Below, in pieces: positions 34,901-45,400 of a DNA stretch of 64,000 nucleotides. Position 1 is the stretch's first letter. Every line of letters starts with the position of its first letter. The DNA lies in NCBI RefSeq assembly GCF_001949145.1, contig NW_019091363.1:861871-925870 (forward strand), in the 5' to 3' direction. The notes under the pieces are model-generated. The model did no database searches. It saw only the letters and a program-made list of their open reading frames with translations, and was not told the DNA's origin. Source of the DNA: Acanthaster planci. Taxonomy: Eukaryota > Echinodermata > Asteroidea > Valvatida > Acanthasteridae. The position numbers were made by a program, and so were the translations under genes.

Positions 34901-37900
34901 ACAGCTTTGTCAGCCATAGCCGTTATTTTTAATGTGGCTAAACTACCGGTGAACCTGGAGTGAGACTTCAAGGTTGCTTTTACTTTCCTTATCAGAGGGC
35001 ACATGTGTTCTTAGGTTGAAATTGGTCCAGATAGACACATTTCTCCACCGCATTGTACTTTATTTAGAAATGAAGACAACAAAATTAGTTGGTACTCACC
35101 TGTTAATTTCACTCCTACCAGTACATGTACCAATATAAGAAGCAGCATTTCCTATTGCCAGCATTCGCAATCTGCAAAGCAAAACATTTGAAAAGTCAGT
35201 CAGTGGCTCAGTTGTGCTGATCAACGTGTTTCTTGGGTGTTCGCACAAACGTTTGGCAGTAGGGTGAACTCAATTCCTTGAGGAGTATCCTGCCGCATCA
35301 CCAGTGAAGCACAACCAGACATGACCAGTGTGCAACCCTCTCAATTAACTGTATGAAGACTTGGGCCTTGTCCGCTCTCCAAACAACTTTGATTTTTGCC
35401 TTTCCTGTGCCATGTTGAGTCACACAACAATGCCGGGTACAGGCGTGTTAAAAAATGAGCCACAATCAACATTATTAGATGATGCAATAGTGTTCGATAT
35501 TTCTGCTTATGCTTGAAGAAACATACATGTATCTCTTTTTTGTTGGCGTATTTGTATAAAAAAGCCTTCCGTGTGGATGATTCTGAAAAAAGTTAATATT
35601 TGATTGTAGTTGTGTGGATACAACATGGGCTGAGTGTTTTGTAAAAACAGCTTCATGATTAAAAAGGACTGAATGCCTTCCAGATCCTGTGCTACTCAGG
35701 TCAAAGTTCTGTCAGCAAAGCAGCATTAATGGAGGATGGAAACATTTCTGGCAAAACAGATTGTGGATTGGCGCCAATGTTTTTCCCCTTTCACTTTCCT
35801 TTAAACCAAAAGCTATTTTTTGGAGATATCAGGAGGAATGAATGATTGAATGCAGAATTTTAAGTTCTTTTGGACAGTCTTTTTTGTGCACAAACCCACA
35901 TGTTGGCTTCTTGTTAATGTTTTTTTTTAACTCTTTCATTGAAGAGGCAAAAATTCAGCTTCACCTGGGGCCAATTTCATAGAGATGCTTAAGCACAAAA
36001 TTTGCTTAAGTAAAAAAATCCTTGCTTAGAAAACAAAGGTTACCAGCTCAAAATTTTTGTGACTGTCATGCTAACTAAGCGACAGGTGAATACCATTCCA
36101 AAATAATATACATCACATGGAGTTTTGGCTGGTAATGTGATTTGTCTAGATTTTTTCAAGCGTAAGCAAATTTTGTGCTTAAGCAGCTCTATGAAATTGG
36201 CCCCTGCGCATTGCTCCCATCATAAAAAGAAAAAGCCATTTGAGATCTTCTGAAATTGCCATTGACTGGTTCTCGCTAGGTTTCCTCTTCATTTCCTTGG
36301 CAAATTTTGTGCTTGTCAGCCGTGTGAAAGTTACCTGAGACAACAAGTTCCGGCAAATGTTTCTCGTGTAAGCTGAACAATTAGAAAGTCAATTTGCCAC
36401 CAAATTTTGCTGGCTGTGCACTATCTAGCTGGAATAAAGACAAAAATCTACGTTAGTAGCCCAAATTAGGCTCCTTCATCTTCTGGTATCACTTTCTACG
36501 GCTCAGCTGTTCTGGAAAAACCCAAATTGTAAGAAGTAGTTTTTTTTATACACTTTTTGAAAATTTTTATTTCTGTGTCCTCAGAGAGATCACTACCGGG
36601 AGTTTTCGGCTGGTACCCAACAGACTGGTGTCGATGACCATGCGGATACCTCAGCAGGTGGGTTCCTGTTATAATTCTTCCTGGGGGAAAAGGGGGGAAT
36701 TAGTGCCAACAGTGTCCTGTCAACGTCGTACTAATATCCATGTGGAATTACTTCTTTAATTTTTATAAAGCATGGATTTTAGAGGAACACGATTCTACCT
36801 GTGCACACAAGAACAGGCCAATATTTGCAACGAGCAAATATTGTCCAAAGTCCCCTCAAGGGCCCTTGTGTCTTGGAAACATCTCGTCAAGTGGTTCTGG
36901 GGATCAGCGCCGGTTGTTCAGATCACAGATCATGATGGAGTTATGAAAATTTCCCGGTCAACTGAATACGCTTTTTTATGCCGTTGGTCGGGCTGGTTCA
37001 ATTTGTCACATTTGATTAAACTTTTTGGAGTGAGGATTCCTGGGAAAATATTTATTGTATTCACCCTGTCCAACATTCTGCTACAGGTGTCAAACTAATC
37101 AGTTAGTGTGAAAGTGATTTGAAGTTACAGTTGAAGAATGCCAGTGCATTCAGGTGATCTTGCTCTTTTTAGGAGGATTTACATCTACTAGTAACTCTTT
37201 TTTCGTTTAATTTTCCTGTGAATTTTTTTTTCTTGAATTTTCTTTTAATGTGGAGAGGCTGTTTATCTTGTACTGTATATGCCTACACACCCACTCAAAC
37301 ATGCCGCACGCGCCCACACACGCCAAAGTGCATTCTGGACGGTGGTTTGATGCTTAGCCCACCGCCAAGCCAGCTATCTAGACAAACAGAGCGAGCAGAA
37401 ATTGACAAGCACGTACACAATTTTCAGTTTCTAAGAGGATCTTCCGTCTTCTTAAACTTTAAAAGACACACTTGCCTTGCCCTTACAGAAAAACCCCAAT
37501 AGCTTTTAAAGCAAACCTTTCCAACAACTATATTCCAGACATTAAACTATAATGGGCATTCTTGAAAAACAGTTACTGATCAAAATTGGCTGATAGACAC
37601 AGATAAAGCAGCTGAGATGTTGAATTATTACAGTGACAAACATGGTGAGAAATACCTGTACATGGTGAGACACAGTTAATTACACCATTTTAGACATTCT
37701 AGCGAAACACTCGTTTGATTGCACTTATGTTTTAATATTTCTTGCTCATTTTTATGTACTGGTACTCCATCCATTGTATTTTTATTTTATCATTTTTTGT
37801 CAGTTTACTCATTTATGTGTATGTACTAATTGTTATATACAGGTCTAAGTTTTATTCTTTATGCTTTTTAAAAATTCACATTAAGCCAATGTACTTTTGG

Positions 37901-40900
37901 TTAAACATCAGTTTTAACTCTTCCTCTGTTATTGAACAAATTTTTAAAATAACTTTGAGGATGACAATTCATGTATGATTTACAGAAACGTATGTATAAT
38001 AATTTCCAGATGATGTTCCATATGTATGCTTTTCCAAATGAAATAATTTCCTGCGGTGACCGAGGGAGTTGGATGAGTAAGCGTGTAATTCCAAGGTTGT
38101 GGACATGCTCTTCATCTGAAGAGACAGTGAACCGTTGTTTCCAAATCAGCCACTTGACAAACTTGCTTTTGGTGGTGTAAACGGCCCCTAGCTCCGTACA
38201 GTTACATCGTTAGCATTTGATAACCGGAATTTTGTACTTGTATGTATATTTCCATAGCTCATATGCTGTACATAATATATCCATTTGAACTTGTAAGGAA
38301 ATGAAGACAGTGCGTGCGCCCTACGATCCACTGATGGTGCCGACTGCACGTCTGTACGCGTGACTTCATAAACATGCGCTGTGCATGTGAATGAAAAAAC
38401 AATAATTCTTGTACCGGTAGATGCGCACTCAGCCAAAACGTTACTCAATTAATGGCTTGAACCAGGAGTAAAGCTTCTGTGTACATGCACATAGCCAGCC
38501 AACGCCGGACAAATGATGGAGTTCATCTCAAGCTCCAAGCATTAGTAAAGACGTTTTGTTTTCTTGTACGATATTGACAACAGCGGCAGAAGAGACGTGG
38601 TTTAAGTCAGAGAAACGACCCAAAAGGTGGAGATTCTTTGGTTTGAATGGGCTCAGCCGCAAATCGAATAAAAGAATCGCCACGTTTTTGTTATTTCTCC
38701 TTAACCTATCAGAGCATCCAATTTTGTTCTTCAACACTTTTGTTCATCCCTTTTATAAAATAATAATTAGCATTCTGCTGATCTGCAGTGAATACAAATT
38801 TCAGTTCTTATTAAATTATTGATCAAAAAAACCCTTTTACTTTGTCAGTAAAATAGAGGGAATAAAAAGTCAGTGTAATGACATGTATTTGATCTTACCC
38901 ACTAACTTATGCAGATCAGGCTGGTATTAGATTGACATACATGTGTGTACATGCCTTGGCATTGAAATTAATACTAGATGTCTGTAACCTCACATCTCAC
39001 CAAAATATCTTGTGCAGCAAGGTGATAGGTCAGTACCCAGCCTCTGCAAATTTCCATATATATTTGTTTTCTCGGCTGAGTTTGGTTTTTTGGTCTGTAT
39101 GCTGCAATATGTCACACATTGGCAGGAATTATATCCGTCCACATGTATTAGAATTTTTCAGTGGTACATACTGTTATTTGCTTCTAAATTTTGTATCTAC
39201 AGATAAGAATCACTAAAATGCAACGTTTTAAAACGTTTGCATAAGGGAAAAACAAATTAGTTAAAGTTGGATTTGACAGTACAAAAAAGAATGATTTATT
39301 GTTGATGAGTTTTTGAGTTTTTATTCTGCCTTTTGGAAACAAGCACAACTTTTGGCAATCCTTATGTTCTATTCAAGAGTTCACCTGCATGTGTAAAGCA
39401 GAAACTGATCTCATGAAATCCTGGGAAGATAAGTATTCATGAGCCCACCGTAATGTTTCCATTAAAAAAAAAATGCACTCAGTGAAATCGACATGATAAA
39501 TGAGTGCTTTTATGTTCTTTTTTTTTCTTACAAACTCTTCGTCAGTGTTTGTGTTTCCTTAAGCGAAGGATTTAAAATGTACCTGTACGTTATCTTCCCA
39601 GAGGCAAAAACCATTTCATTTTCACTTAAAGCCGGTTCATACTACAGGTAAATGTGAAAGCAAAGCAAAGTTGATGTCACAAAAGATTTGCCACGAAATT
39701 TCACTCAAATTGACAGGTATTCAACTTTTGCAAATTTGCAGCACGAATATTTGATTAGACGTCACAAATTTGCATATCTGTTCACTTTTGTGCCAAGTAT
39801 GAACCCGCCTTTAGTCTCCAGGTGTCTGCCATGCAGAAACATTAATGCTCTGTAAAAAAAAAAAAAATCTTGCAGAAAGGTATTGAAGGAATGTTATTGT
39901 TTGCTGTACACTTTATTGGACTGATCTTATCAAAAATCAAAGAATAAAACAGAAATGTGCAGTTGATTGAGAGCTGAAATACGATCTGGAGGAGCATTCA
40001 ATCAAAGGAAATGTCAGATATTCAAATACATGTATTCAATTATTTGAGTGGACTCAGCTATACACCCGACATACATGTAACAAAAATATCAAGTCAATAA
40101 TTGCCCAAGCAAACTCAGTGAACAAGTGATATTATTTCTTAAAAGTCGATGAGGCTTCCAAACATTGTCACATTTTTCTACACAACCAAGATTACTCCAT
40201 TGAAAGATAAGCCTATATCAAGGAAATTATGCATTGACATCATTTTCTAATGTGAGTGGAAGTTACTTGGGTCTTCTTGTAAACATATTAACAAGTATTA
40301 AAAGTGTCCAAATAACAAGTTGGCTAAGTTTTGAGAGGGATGGGTAGGAGCAAAGGTTGACGGAAGCAGTGTCGATCAATTTAGTCGCAGCAGGAAAGTC
40401 AGATCAAATATTTGCAGCTGTCTTTTCAGTTTTCATGCTCTTTTAGGCCTTGAAATCAACTTGACTTTGTTCAGCATGTACTGTGGGAAGACCAGTTGGT
40501 TAAAACCCCTGCAAGCCACTTCCTAGCTAGTTTCTAACAGAGTGAATTGGAAACACAATTCGCCGCTCCTTCAAATTTTCCGGATGGAAACTTCGATCTT
40601 CTCGATGGGAAGAGAGCCTCTCCAAAACTCCCCCTCAACCCTGTCAGTTCCTGGATCCCTAAAGTGTACATCGTAAGAAAGAACAAGCACAGGGCTTTCT
40701 CATTGTACAAACAGAAAAAAAGCTCAGAGATTTCTAACAGGTTTGGCTGTTAACAGATCTATACTGCACCAACCAGTTGACATCAAGAACAATTTGTCTG
40801 CATCAATTTTCCAAGCCCAAATGGCATATGTTTTCCCATGGCTTAATAACAAGCCTGTCCATGCATGCAAGATTTATGTATCAGGTCACTATGGTGTTTA

Positions 40901-42432
40901 CATTAGGAAATAAACAGCCCTGAATGGCACTGTAGCTAAAGAGGCTACAATTCAAATGATAATTACAGGTTTTTTTTAACTAGTCCTTTTCTTTGTATTT
41001 CCTAATCCCAAGCCATTTGGATGGATTTCTTGTTTAACTTTGCCCATTATTACTAGCATGGAAAGCAGACCAGTCCCTTATTGCAGAGGAAATTATTGAA
41101 AAGAACTTGTGAAGTCAGTTTCACTATGGGGTTCATTTGTCAGTTTGGGGGAAATTTTGACTGCTTAGTATGAAACTTCATTTGCAACTTTAACCAAGGA
41201 AGAAAAAAAAAACACCTTTTCATGAAGTGTCTTGTAATAAATTTTTTGCATTTGATTGCAGTCAGAATTTTTTGCTTGGCCTGTAATATATATGTAGCAC
41301 ATCAAGACTCAGTGAGCATGGCCCAGGGGTCAATTTTATGGAGGAAGCCTAGTGTATATTTGTCACCTAAATGCTGTGAGAAACTAGTAGCACACATGGT
41401 AGACATGTAGACATCAAGACTTTATTTCTGGTATAATCCAGATCCGAGCTGTCGTGCCCAGTATTCGCACCACTTTTGTTTGAAGGTATAAAATAGAATG
41501 TCCAGTAATTTCACCTCAGCAATTGTTGAAGAGAAGATGTGTTATATTTGGCAAGGGATTCGTGTTGTCACCCAGTTGAGGGGAATGACAGAATGCCACG
41601 TTTGGGGAGATGGGGCAGTTGTCAACAGGGATTGTAGGGAGAAGAGGCACAGTAAAAGCTGAGCTCGTGTAAAGACCAAACAACCGGGTACCCTTTTACC
41701 TTGTGTTGAGAGTAAGGATGTTATTGTCTTTGCTAGGCAGGTTTGTTCCTGGCACTCTTCTGGATAAATCTTCTATGAACCCCATAAATCTTCTACCCCC
41801 CCTCCAAAAAAGGCCATGTTTTATTTAGTACTCTAAATTAAATATGCAACATCTTAATCTCTTCTAAATTGTTACTTTTTTTACATGAGCTGTCTGTAAT
41901 TGGTTCCAAAGGTTATATTTTATAAGTTCGGAGCAACACTTATTATTTCATGGTTGAAAAGCACAAATCTACAGAGGCATTGGTAACCACAATGCAATCA
42001 GTAATTTGTCATGCATTCTATTATCAGAAAAATGGTAAACAGTTGATGCTTTAAAATGGCCACTGGAAAAGACAGGAAAGCAACATGCTGTTTAAGTTAT
42101 GATTGGGATACCTTCATTTTCTTCAAACTCTGCAGTAACGCATGCCTTCACTTTTACAGTAGCTCAGATATATTGTACATGTACATGTATGGGCAACCAA
42201 CAAAAATGAGCATGTTAGTGTATATTTTCTAAATCTGAGCTGATGGGTAAGTCTTTGATCATTGTGCTCGAATTGTGCAGAGCTCTTTGAAGCAGAGAGG
42301 ATGCGTTTAGGCCGGAAGATTCTACAGGCCAACCACTCGGCACTAGCCCAGCAGTACGCCAAGACTGGATGCCCAGGAGGATTAAGGGCCAACATGTGGG
42401 CCAGCATGCTAGGTATTGCCATGGACGACATC
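22798..42432 (+). CDS. TBC1D19: TBC1 domain family member 19, exons 1-8 (3' part outside window)
   Basis: Eight exons (22798-22902, 23184-23256, 23491-23612, 24388-24462, 26924-26987, 33303-33463, 36585-36657, 42281-42432) join in frame to 825 nt, 275 residues. All splice sites are GT–AG and every phase fits. The protein matches vertebrate TBC1D19 (about 526 residues) from the N-terminus onward. Clear blocks are GWERKLHNAVY (60-70), WEKRILKSLNSMCTELSVPL (103-122), EQKELRGRWNELG (130-142), FRPVYAPKDFL (150-160) and GLRANMWASMLG, which opens the TBC domain. TBC domains stimulate GTP hydrolysis by Rab proteins in membrane traffic. The catalytic Arg and Gln fingers would lie in exons beyond the window, so activity cannot be judged. 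The target Rab of TBC1D19 is not known to me. The start ATG has G at -3 and +4. An acceptor-like TTTGCAG at 22782-22788 allows an upstream 5' UTR exon. Confidence 0.92.
23184..23256 (+). CDS. TBC1D19: TBC1D19 exon 2
   Basis: A 73-nt exon, acceptor CCCCTAG|GCA and donor ACAG|GTACTG, coding residues 36-59 and one base of Gly60. It is the least conserved part of the N-terminal region. It is called mainly from exact splice and phase fit between two secure exons, and from its matching place in the human protein. Confidence 0.8.
23491..23612 (+). CDS. TBC1D19: TBC1D19 exon 3
   Basis: Acceptor CCTTTAG|GCTGG, donor GCACAG|GTGGGT. It codes residues 60-100, including GWERKLHNAVYKHL and PLEHTKEPLTYIRRAQ, very close to human TBC1D19. 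The 122-nt length completes the split Gly codon and ends in phase 0. Confidence 0.92.
23613..24387 (+). other. TBC1D19 intron 3
   Basis: A 775-bp intron with GT–AG ends. No repeat or coding signal was noticed. Introns 1 (281 bp) and 2 (234 bp) before it are shorter still, so the first four exons are tightly clustered. Confidence 0.75.
24388..24462 (+). CDS. TBC1D19: TBC1D19 exon 4
   Basis: Acceptor CATGTAG|TCT, donor AGAAAG|GTGAGA. Twenty-five codons (101-125) with WEKRILKSLNSMCTELSVPL, nearly identical to the human sequence. This is the most strongly conserved exon of the gene in this window. Confidence 0.95.
25001..25432 (+). repeat. Dispersed repeat, family R3, copy 2
   Basis: Collinear with 16632-17127 on the same strand, more diverged, and lacking the outer palindrome arm at its left end. 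CCTGAGCCTGTCTTAACTTTAAAACCTGCC corresponds to only the right arm of copy 1. CpG positions in copy 1 are often TG or CA here, which fits decay of a methylated repeat. Confidence 0.75.
26575..26748. repeat. MITE-like fold-back element, family R4, copy 2
   Basis: Ends AATACGGGCGATTCACAATA and TATTGTGAAACGGCCGTATT are inverted. The arms continue inward through GTGCGCCACCAAGAGTTTGC with few mismatches for about 70 bp each. It is homologous to 22411-22594. TA or TTA bases flank both ends, consistent with a TA-type target site. Confidence 0.85.
26924..26987 (+). CDS. TBC1D19: TBC1D19 exon 5
   Basis: Acceptor CTTTGCAG|AGA, donor CCTG|GTAAGA. Codes residues 126-146 (RPLAEQKELRGRWNELGAEE) plus one base of Asp147. 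R4 fold-back copy 2 ends about 175 bases upstream of the acceptor. Confidence 0.92.
28222..28810 (+). repeat. Tandem repeat, about three 195-bp units
   Basis: Units begin at CATGAGGAAGCATGT (28245), CATGAAGAAGCATGC (28439) and CATGAGAAAGCATGT (28634), spaced 194 and 195 bases apart. Each continues through a GAGGAGCAAATTT-like block, a pyrimidine-rich run and CAGCATG.TCTC..., then GCCTCATGTA or CCTCATATG. The short part before 28245 matches the end of unit 1, so the array starts with a partial unit. The units are diverged and the array is old. It is not coding. Confidence 0.8.
33132..33182. repeat. Perfect 23-bp inverted repeat with 5-nt loop
   Basis: CTTCATGGCTTAGGCTACGT followed by GCT (33132-33154) is exactly reverse-complementary to 33160-33182, with loop TTGTC. 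Flanking bases pair partly as well (GACTGCT against AGTAGTC). It lies in intron 5 on the sense strand of TBC1D19. Confidence 0.9.
33303..33463 (+). CDS. TBC1D19: TBC1D19 exon 6
   Basis: Acceptor GTTTGCAG|AT, donor GAGCTG|GTATGT. Codes residues 147-200, with SAFRPVYAPKDFLDMLITLK and GLIHLPFKVQTLDEL matching human TBC1D19 closely. It starts 120 bases after the perfect hairpin at 33132-33182. Confidence 0.95.
33464..36584 (+). other. TBC1D19 intron 6
   Basis: A 3.1-kb intron carrying the fold-back element at 35967-36204 and ACATGTACATGTA-type runs near 33727 and 34470-34490. Confidence 0.75.
35967..36204. repeat. MITE-like fold-back element, family R5
   Basis: Terminal inverted repeats of about 44 bp with two mismatches: GGGGCCAATTTCATAGAG at the left, and CTCTATGAAATTGGCCCC at the right. 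Each is followed inward by a GCTTAAGCACAAAATTTGCTTA-type block. The 150-bp centre is non-coding. This is a compact non-autonomous DNA transposon inside TBC1D19 intron 6, about 380 bp before exon 7. Confidence 0.88.
36585..36657 (+). CDS. TBC1D19: TBC1D19 exon 7
   Basis: Acceptor GTCCTCAG|AGA, donor GCAG|GTGGGT. Codes residues 201-224 plus one base. The sequence is weakly conserved, but the spacing between the flanking conserved blocks is exactly that of the human protein (28 residues from after DEL to ELFE), and GVDDH matches human GIDDS. Phase fit on both sides is exact. Confidence 0.85.
36658..42280 (+). other. TBC1D19 intron 7
   Basis: A 5.6-kb intron. It contains the fold-back element at 39627-39813, poly-A runs and ACATGTACATGTA near 42176. 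No exon was recognised between exons 7 and 8, and the protein alignment leaves no room for one. Confidence 0.75.
39627..39813. repeat. MITE-like fold-back element, family R6
   Basis: TAAAGCCGGTTCATACT at the left and AGTATGAACCCGCCTTTA at the right are inverted copies with small differences. The 150-bp interior repeats AAATTTGCA-type words but is non-coding. Length and ends fit a short non-autonomous DNA transposon. It lies in TBC1D19 intron 7. Confidence 0.75.
42281..42432 (+). CDS. TBC1D19: TBC1D19 exon 8 (start of TBC domain)
   Basis: Acceptor AATTGTGCAG|AG, donor GACATC|GTGAGT. Codes residues 225-275: ELFEAERMRLGRKIL, then a Gln/Ala-rich spacer, then PGGLRANMWASMLGIAMDDI, the first motif of the TBC fold. 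This is the last exon of the gene identified in the window. It ends in phase 0. Confidence 0.95.
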
Positions 42433-45400
42433 GTGAGTATTATTTCTTTTTAATCTGTGTTGATTTTCGCTTGAAGAGGACATTTGTCAGAGCTACTCGT
42501 AGGTTTGCCTAATACATGTACGCTCCTGTTGATTGTATTAAATTGCTATCTGTTCTGAGACAGATTGGCAGTGTCAAATCAGAAATGGGGCAATTGGATC
42601 ACAAACTCTGTCCCTCCCTGTGTCACAAGGCAGAATGGAAGACTTTTCTAAACTATATAGATGAGGCTCAATCACACTACTGACTGGGGTGCACTTAGCC
42701 GATAGATATCCTTGGTGTTTGCACGGTAACAATATCATATATTCCGATGGTCTTCTTTTCTCTGTAGTACAGAATAAGAATTGAAAAATTGTATTTACTT
42801 TTGAAATGTTTCGTGTTGTTTTAAACGGCAAATATTTAACCAGCCACATGCTGCGTGTAGTTGCCCCACCTACATGTTTAAAGAAAGCTTTCTTCGTCAG
42901 GTCATGCCAGCAAGCACAGAAATGGCTATTGATTCAGACATTGAGACACATTGCTGGTCTGGTCTGCCAGTTTGGTTTGAACAATATCATAGCACGACGT
43001 CCACTGCAGGTACAGTTCAAGGAGGAAATGCCCATGGAATAACAAGGTGTAAAAATGACCTTACTCGCGAAAATCATACTTGTATCAAAATTTGCATGAT
43101 TTGCCGTCTTTGAAAGGAGGAACGAAAGGATGTGCATATCTTTTGATAGTAAGTTAATAACCCCAGTTGTTAATCACAAAAGAAAGAAAACTCTGTGTTA
43201 CCACAAACCCGCAATGTTCCCTTTCTCTGCCTACTAACAAAATTGTTTTCAATAACCCAGCCGTTGGTTCAGTTGTAAATCAGGTGATGGAGGTAAAAGA
43301 GCACAGTCGATTCTTGTTAGGAAAATTCTCTATTTGAGAAGAGGTAATTAATGAAATACATGGCAGTGTGGTATCTTTACTCGTTAGAGTTGTCCTTGAC
43401 TTTCCTTTTTACCTTCCTGTTCAAAAGTATATTAACTTTCCAATCTCTTAAAGTCGTTCTGTCACTACAGTTTGCGACTACTCCTTTATATAGGATTCAA
43501 TGTCTCAGACAGATTTTGAATTTAATTGTTAGTTTGTTCACGTTCAGATTTCATATCCACTCAAACAGAAAGTGCATCTGAGTGATAGCTGATAGTGTTA
43601 TGCAGCTTATGCTGTGCATGCATATTCATGTTGCAGTCCCCTCCTGTCAAGTCCTGGAAAGCTGGTGATGACCCATCCAGTTGTCCAGTGTAATTGAGAT
43701 GTTCAGCTGTAAATTACCATGTTTTGAGGTTGTTTTACCTGCAGAATCTATATTTCACTTAGAGTGGGGTCTCGATGTCTTGGCATGTTCCTCGGAAAAA
43801 CTCCTACAACATTGATTTTTCGTCTGACATTTAAAGATTCGGGATTTCTTTGTCAGAATACTATTTTAATATATTAAGGTATTCCTGAGAGGGATAGGGA
43901 AGTTTCCAAGGGGGAAGTAAAAAATGTTCTGAGGAGAAGCGGGGAGGAATTCCTTCTGAATTCTAAAATCTCAACATTTGCAAACCAAATCAAATTTGTC
44001 TCGGAATTTAATCTGGCGCATTCCTTAATTTCGTCCTCCCCGCCTCGTGTCGTTGGAGCACATAGCCACCACATCTTGTGTGCAATCCTCCACACCAACC
44101 TTGTCCTGCTGTCAGAAGGACTCACCAGGGACTCCCCACGCCTAGATGTGGAAATCTGATTAGCGACCCTCTTGATCTGCATCTCCTCATTTTCCTCTGG
44201 AAAACTCTGAATGGAATCCTCCTGAGGACATCTCTTTCAAGCCGCATCAGTCTGGTTGTGATTGGCCGAGAACACTTCCAAAGTATCGGTATTTTTTCTT
44301 TTTCTCTCTGATAACGTGGGCATTTCCCCAGGGAGATGTGTTAATGAAGCTAGCATTGATGCCTCAATTACTTGATTACAGTGTACTGGTAGCAGGACCG
44401 ATATAAACAAACCAATACCTTCAGGCTACTAGGTTTAACATCCCCTGCAGTCGAATTTAGACGATATGAATTGTGACGATTTAATCGGACACTTTCTCTC
44501 TGGTGGGTGACAGTCATCCAAATCATGTTGGCGTGACTCTGTGAATCAGTAAGTTTCTCTTTCTGGATGTTCTGCTGTGGGAGGCCTCATGCAAATTTGG
44601 CCAATAGTGTAAAGAGGATGTATAGGTTTCATTGTTTGGGTGACGTTTTCCGGGTATTGATTCCCTCTGTGTGAGAAGGGTGAAAAAGAATCCACTGGAA
44701 AATTGCTGTGAAAATTTCTCCAGGTGTTGGCACCCACTTCCCTTTGGAGATTACAAATCTGTCGGGGAGAACCATCGTTGTCATAAAAAGTAATAACTGT
44801 TGAAATGACGTCATTGTGACAGAAAAGTAGTGACGCTGACACAAGTGTCTTTGTCGTTCACCGGTGCATGAAGTTTGATAAGCATTTGTCATATTGTCTG
44901 AAGCCAGAAGTGCACAGATGCACACAAGTACAGGTCAACTGAGCATGAAAGTATGCAGCTTGAGGCGTGTGCCCGTAGCTGCTCATAGCTAAGCAATTAT
45001 CAGAGAAGGATTTTTCAATTTTCTAGTCAAACCTTCCCGTCTCATATTCGCCCCTCTGTCTGTGTTCCCCTCCCCTCTGTGCTCCTGGCTGTTTTAAGTA
45101 GCACCATCTCACTGCAATTTTTCCCCGTCAAACCAGCGCGTTCCGGCGCAATTTGATACCTTTAATAAAACAAGCTCTGCCGCGTGATTGGAACAAAGGC
45201 TGTAATGACTCCGGAAGGGAAACCGTACACCATTGTTTTGACTGAAACATTGCAATTAGCTCCGGCAATCATGACGTGTTGCGCCTGCATGCAAGCTGTG
45301 TGTTTTTTCTTTCTTTTTTTTTTGTTCTACACTCGCTCTGAACAGAAAACACATGCAGGCTGGGTTACAGGGAACTGACTTGGCGTCTCATCTTCAATTC

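Noticed and set aside
36772-37098. 108-codon open frame after TBC1D19 exon 7
   Set aside because: It lies within intron 7, has no matching splice phase and no homology that I recognise.
42874-43017. Possible extra TBC1D19 exon ending CACTGCAG|GTACAG
   Set aside because: The translated end (VCQFGLNNII) loosely resembles a human segment that precedes exon 8, but exon 7 already fills that place with exact length and phase. There is no fit after exon 8.
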